Positions 11,118-13,876 of a stretch of 13,876 bases of DNA are shown here, one piece after another; positions within the stretch are counted from its first letter, which is position 1; each line of letters starts with the position of its first letter. Location: assembly GCA_964433905.1 (NCBI GenBank), contig CAYSSM010000017.1:1-13876 (forward strand). The letters run 5' to 3'. The DNA comes from CAYSSM01 sp964433905. Lineage in GTDB: Bacteria > Patescibacteriota > UBA1384 > UBA12157 > JAENIV01. The notes below the pieces were generated by a model, which did no database searches, was not told the origin of the DNA, and saw nothing but the letters and a program-made list of their open reading frames with translations. A program made the position numbers and the translations under genes.

Positions 11118-11331
11118 TTTTTATTTCTCCATTTTTATGATCATAAGTATAAATCCATGGTTGACACCCTGTGGTCTTTGCCACAGTTCAATATTTTACA
11201 ATAAAATGTTTCTATCTTTTATTTTAACGCCCTGCAGTCTCAGCCGCAGGGGGATTTACAAATATATTATAACAAATGATTGGTTTTTTAGCTATCAGGA
11301 TGGTGATAGCTAAATAGGGATGGTAAAATCG
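11118..11331. other. Divergent intergenic region with repeated hairpins
   Basis: It separates the minus-strand M23-like gene from the plus-strand gene at 11383. It holds two related stem-loops at 11167-11186 (CCCTGTGGTCTTTGCCACAG) and 11230-11249 (CCCTGCAGTCTCAGCCGCAG), and a perfect 10-bp inverted repeat TTAGCTATCA/TGATAGCTAA at 11288-11313 with loop GGATGG. GGATGGT recurs just after it. The last is a plausible operator. No gene is seen. Confidence 0.55.
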
Positions 11332-11365
11332 TATAATAGCGCTGCCAAGAAAAATAAGGTATAAT
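11332..11365 (+). promoter_or_regulatory. Two candidate -10 boxes of the 11383 gene
   Basis: TATAAT at 11332-11337 and again at 11360-11365. The second would start RNA almost at the AAGGAG ribosome binding site (11373-11378), so the first is more likely to give a normal leader. Confidence 0.5.
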
Positions 11366-11382
11366 AAAAATAAAGGAGAAAT

Positions 11383-11916
11383 ATGCGAAAATTAAAAGGT
11401 AATACAACTTTAATTATCATCATTGTTCTATCAGTGCTATTGGTCATAGCAATAGCTATTGGTGCTTATTTTTGGGGAAAGAGTAAATCAACGACCCAAG
11501 CGACAAAAACTGCCAGTCCCGCGCTATCTTCAACAAAATCTCCAACGGCTGCAGCCACTCCGACTCCAACGACGACATTGGCTCAAACCGAAGAAACACC
11601 CAAACAAACCGTCGAAAACTTTATGAAGTACACTTTAGGAACTTTGCCGGGAGCGCAAATTGATTACGATAAAGCTCGAGCGTATCTTTCTGATACTATG
11701 AAAGCTCAGTATTCTGGTGAAAATTGGGTACCAAGTTTTTATGGAATTCAGGATGGTCCGACATCTGTAAAATTCATTTCGGAAAACACTTCTGACGAAA
11801 CTTTAACCTTGCGTTATGATCCGAGTTGGGGAGAAACATCTCTTGGCTGGTCATTTATTCTGGAAAAAGACGGCAATAAGTGGTATATTAACGGTTTTCG
11901 AAACGACGCGCAATAA
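11383..11916 (+). CDS. Membrane-anchored extracytoplasmic protein, NTF2-like domain candidate
   Basis: A 177-residue protein with a short basic start, one transmembrane helix (about 8-30), a Thr/Pro/Ala/Ser-rich linker (about 35-72) and a globular domain (73-177). The domain begins with a helix (ETPKQTVENFMKYTL), continues with YDKARAYLSDTMKAQY and ends in strands (ETLTLRYDPSW, GWSFILEKDGNKWYINGF). That alpha-then-beta order and the closing 'W.I..' strand recall NTF2-like lipoprotein domains, but no catalytic residue is recognised. AAGGAG precedes the ATG. No cysteine marks a lipobox, so it is anchored by the helix. Confidence 0.7.
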   Translation: MRKLKGNTTLIIIIVLSVLLVIAIAIGAYFWGKSKSTTQATKTASPALSSTKSPTAAATPTPTTTLAQTEETPKQTVENFMKYTLGTLPGAQIDYDKARAYLSDTMKAQYSGENWVPSFYGIQDGPTSVKFISENTSDETLTLRYDPSWGETSLGWSFILEKDGNKWYINGFRNDAQ

Positions 11917-11924
11917 GTTCTATA

Positions 11925-11981
11925 CTTAAAATTAAAAAATAATCTAAAATAGAAGTGATAAATTTATTTTAAGATTTTTTT
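11925..11981 (+). terminator. Weak terminator after the 11383 gene
   Basis: CTTAAAAT (11925-11932) pairs with ATTTTAAG (11966-11973), followed by seven T. The loop is long (33 bases) and the stem is all A-T but two, so termination may be leaky. Confidence 0.45.
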
Positions 11982-12034
11982 GTATTATCTTAGTACTCTA
12001 CGCAAGATTCGAGCAGAAATCTATACCCATATCT

Positions 12035-12063
12035 TTGACTTAATACTAAAAAAAGAGTAGAAT
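12035..12063 (+). promoter_or_regulatory. Promoter of typA
   Basis: TTGACT (12035-12040), exactly 17 bases, then TAGAAT (12058-12063). The start point would be near 12070, at the foot of the first leader hairpin, giving a leader of about 155 bases. Confidence 0.75.
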
Positions 12064-12107
12064 ATATGGGTAAGCTGACGCTTACCGCTGAATTTTCTGG
12101 AGAAAAT

Positions 12108-12218
12108 ATGGGTATGGAGTTAAATGCAACTAAGAAATATGGCCAAGCTATCGCTTGTCGCGGAAATTTTCAGAATAAAATTATGGCCAAGCTACCGCTT
12201 GTCGCGGAATTTCTTTAA
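12108..12218 (+). CDS. Upstream ORF 1 in the typA leader
   Basis: 36 codons from an ATG with GGAG (12099-12102) in front. The TAA (12216-12218) overlaps the typA ribosome binding site, 8 bases before the typA start, an arrangement suited to translational coupling. In frame it can extend back to the ATG at 12066, close to or before the predicted start of transcription. The peptide includes MAKLPLVAEFL from the third repeat unit. Not proven to be translated. Confidence 0.35.
   Translation: MGMELNATKKYGQAIACRGNFQNKIMAKLPLVAEFL
12116..12140 (+). repeat. Duplicate of the typA ribosome binding site and first codons
   Basis: Bases 12116-12140 match 12219-12243 at 24 of 25 positions (GGAGTTAAATGCAA, then C versus T, then TAAGAAATAT), 103 bases apart. 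The second copy is the real typA initiation region. Confidence 0.9.
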
Positions 12219-12264
12219 GGAGTTAAATGCAATTAAGAAATATCGCTATAATAGCCCATGTTGA
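12124..12264 (+). CDS. Upstream ORF 2, overlapping the typA start
   Basis: 46 codons starting in a copy of the typA start region (GGAGTTAAATG, 12116-12126). It encodes MQLRNMAKLSLVAEIF and onward, runs through the second and third hairpins in another frame, and stops at 12262-12264, 38 bases inside typA. Its first five codons duplicate those of typA (MQLRN). Ribosomes that start here would cross the true typA start out of frame. A regulatory decoy or a by-product of the tandem duplication are both possible. Confidence 0.35.
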   Translation: MQLRNMAKLSLVAEIFRIKLWPSYRLSRNFFKELNAIKKYRYNSPC

Positions 12265-13876
12265 CCACGGTAAAACTACTTTGGTTGACGGACTCTTAAA
12301 ACAATCGAAAACTTTCCGTGATAACGAAGCTGAAATGAGCCAAGATTTGATAATGGACTCTTTTGATCAAGAAAAAGAGCGTGGTATCACTATTTTAGCT
12401 AAAAACACGGCCGTGTATTACAAAGATATTAAAATTAATATTATTGATACTCCGGGTCACGCCGATTTTGGCGGTGAAGTAGAACGTACTTTAAATATGG
12501 CCGATGGAGCCTTGCTTTTGATTGATGCTCAAGAAGGGCCGATGCCGCAAACCAAATTTGTCCTCAAAAAAGCCTTAGAAATCGGTTTAAAGCCAATTGT
12601 GGTGATAAATAAAATTGATAAACGCGATGCTCACATTGCCAACACGATCAATAAAACCTATGATTTATTTTTAGATCTTGCTACAGAAGATTCGCAATTA
12701 GATTTTCCGGTTTATTTTTGTATTAGTCGCGAAGGAAAAGCTTGGGACGAATTACCCAATGATGTTACCGCTCCAGCTTCGTTAACGCCAATTTTTGAAG
12801 CCATTATTAAATATATTCCGGCTCCCAAGGCTGATATCAATAAACCATTTCAAATGCTGGTGACCAATTTGGATTGGGACAGCTTTCAAGGCAAGTATGC
12901 CATTGGCCGAGTTTCCAACGGTATTGCCTTTCAAGGATTACCTATTTCAATAGTAAATGGTGAAGGCGTAAAAGCAACTGGCAAAATTGAAAAAATTTAT
13001 ATCAATGAAGGATTAAAAAAACTGGAAGTAAACGAGGTTCAAGCCGGAGATATTGTTTCATTAGCCGGGATTTCTTCGGCAAATATTGGCGATACTCTTG
13101 CAGATTCTCAAAACCCAATTGCTCTTCCATCTATAAAAATAGAAGAACCAACTTTAAAAATGGCGGTTTCCGCCAACACCTCGCCGTTTGCCGGAAAAGA
13201 AGGCCAGTTTGTTACTGGACGACAAATATTTGAAAGAATTAAAAAAGAATTGCAAACCAATGTGTCGTTGCGCATGGAAAATATGGGAACGGAATTTATT
13301 TTATCCGGTCGGGGAGAGCTGCATTTGTCAGTCTTTATTGAAACTTTGCGTCGCGAAGGTTACGAACTTCAGGTGGGAAAACCGCAAGTTATTACAAAAG
13401 AAATTGACGGCGTTTTGTGTGAGCCAATTGAAGAACTAACCGTTGATATCCCTCCTGAATATATTGGCGCGGTAAATTCGGAAATCGGTCGAAGGCGCGG
13501 AATCATGTATTCTCAAATAGAAAATAGCGACGGAACATCTCGCTTGGTTTTTGAAATTACCACCCGCGGGCTTTTGGGATTAAGAAATCAGCTGCTTACA
13601 CTTTCAAGAGGCACGGCGGTTATGAATTCTATGTTTTTGCGATTTGAATCGGTGGGAAACTTGCTTCCAAAACTTCGTAACGGGGTGCTTATCGCCTCGG
13701 AAAATGGCAAAGCGGTAACTTACGGATTAAATATTGCTCAAGGCCGCGGTATTACAATTATTAGACCTCAAACGGAAGTTTACGGCGGAATGATTATTGG
13801 TCTTAATAACCGTGATGAAGACATTGAAATTAATGTGACAAAAGAAAAAAAACAAACCAATGTTCGTTCATCAACT
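12227..13876 (+). CDS. typA: Ribosome-associated translational GTPase TypA/BipA (3' end cut by the window)
   Basis: The first 550 residues of a protein that is usually about 600 long, open to the last base of the window. TypA binds the 70S/50S ribosome as a GTPase and helps large-subunit assembly and growth under cold or stress. GTPase motifs: AHVDHGKTT (residues 10-18), RGITI, IDTPGHADFGGEVERT and NKID, followed by the domain II barrel. Domain III/V shows SGRGELHLSVFIETLRREGYE, and the TypA-specific RRRGIMY and LLGLRNQLLTLSRG with the following AVMNS, which separate it from EF-G and LepA. The start at 12227 has AAGGAG 5 bases upstream and gives the standard RNIAIIAHVDHGKT opening. The C-terminal ribosome-binding tail lies outside the window. 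Confidence 0.97.
   Translation, partial: MQLRNIAIIAHVDHGKTTLVDGLLKQSKTFRDNEAEMSQDLIMDSFDQEKERGITILAKNTAVYYKDIKINIIDTPGHADFGGEVERTLNMADGALLLIDAQEGPMPQTKFVLKKALEIGLKPIVVINKIDKRDAHIANTINKTYDLFLDLATEDSQLDFPVYFCISREGKAWDELPNDVTAPASLTPIFEAIIKYIPAPKADINKPFQMLVTNLDWDSFQGKYAIGRVSNGIAFQGLPISIVNGEGVKATGKIEKIYINEGLKKLEVNEVQAGDIVSLAGISSANIGDTLADSQNPIALPSIKIEEPTLKMAVSANTSPFAGKEGQFVTGRQIFERIKKELQTNVSLRMENMGTEFILSGRGELHLSVFIETLRREGYELQVGKPQVITKEIDGVLCEPIEELTVDIPPEYIGAVNSEIGRRRGIMYSQIENSDGTSRLVFEITTRGLLGLRNQLLTLSRGTAVMNSMFLRFESVGNLLPKLRNGVLIASENGKAVTYGLNIAQGRGITIIRPQTEVYGGMIIGLNNRDEDIEINVTKEKKQTNVRSST

Larger units (their letters stand above)
12066..12226 (+). promoter_or_regulatory. typA leader with three related stem-loops
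   Basis: Three ATGG-x(2)-AAGC-N4-GCTT-type units start at 12066, 12139 and 12183. Stems: GGTAAGC/GCTTACC (12069-12086), then CAAGC/GCTTG twice. Each is followed by a GGAATTT-like stretch. All three read alike when translated from their ATG: MGKLTLTAEF, MAKLSLVAEIF, MAKLPLVAEFL. The typA ribosome binding site AAGGAG (12217-12222) follows the third unit directly. No known riboswitch or ribosomal-protein leader is recognised. Confidence 0.6.

Noticed and set aside
12066..12218. CRISPR-like array in the typA leader
   Set aside because: Three units with unequal spacing (73 and 44 bases), diverged sequence and no unique spacers or cas genes.
13188..13439. 83-codon open frame inside typA
   Set aside because: Out of frame with the intact typA coding sequence, and no ribosome binding site.

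Overview
The window looks like AT-rich bacterial DNA from a small, simplified genome, most likely a Candidate Phyla Radiation (Patescibacteria) member. This is an inference from gene content: compact genes, short or absent operons, many small toxin-antitoxin and nucleotidyltransferase modules, DUF5666-type and other membrane-anchored exported proteins, and strong Shine-Dalgarno sites. TGA is used as a stop (for example at 4378-4380), so the Gracilibacteria code is not in use. No phylogenetic marker was searched.

Layout. Bases 1-385 hold a possible gene end, a terminator, a repeat fragment and a second terminator ahead of purD (386-1666), the only biosynthetic gene seen and visibly more GC-rich than its neighbours. 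A hairpin-rich spacer leads to tRNA-Lys(CTT) with its own terminator (1951-2108). Then comes an AbiEii-type nucleotidyltransferase toxin module with its DUF6922-like partner (2187-3105), a four-helix membrane protein on the minus strand (3260-3649) and a ferritin-like protein (3898-4380). Two exported proteins follow: a matrixin-like metalloprotease (4510-5211) and a DUF5666-like membrane-anchored protein (5259-6158). Bases 6159-6760 are a dense RNA and repeat zone: an intact tRNA-Glu(TTC) lies between a 5'-half and a 3'-half tRNA fragment, with a structured repeat and several hairpins. Next are a VapBC pair (6828-7530), a CYTH protein (7623-8204), a truncated gene cut by a terminator and a repeat (8232-8458), and an NYN-domain putative nuclease (8541-9050). 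Three membrane-anchored extracytoplasmic proteins follow: a beta-propeller and an M23-like barrel on the minus strand, and an NTF2-like candidate on the plus strand. The window ends inside typA/bipA (12227 to the end), which has a promoter and an elaborate repeated leader.

How the genes fit together. There is no single pathway. The themes are (i) stress and selfish modules (AbiEii, VapBC, NYN), (ii) envelope or exported proteins (about half of the genes from 3260 to 11916), and (iii) translation (two tRNAs, TypA). The best candidates for something undescribed are non-coding: the typA leader, with three related stem-loops, a duplicated copy of the gene's own ribosome binding site and start, and two overlapping upstream ORFs; and a structured repeat present at 6366-6426 and, inverted, at 8395-8458, whose differences are largely compensatory in its predicted stems, with a possible core-less derivative at 228-260.
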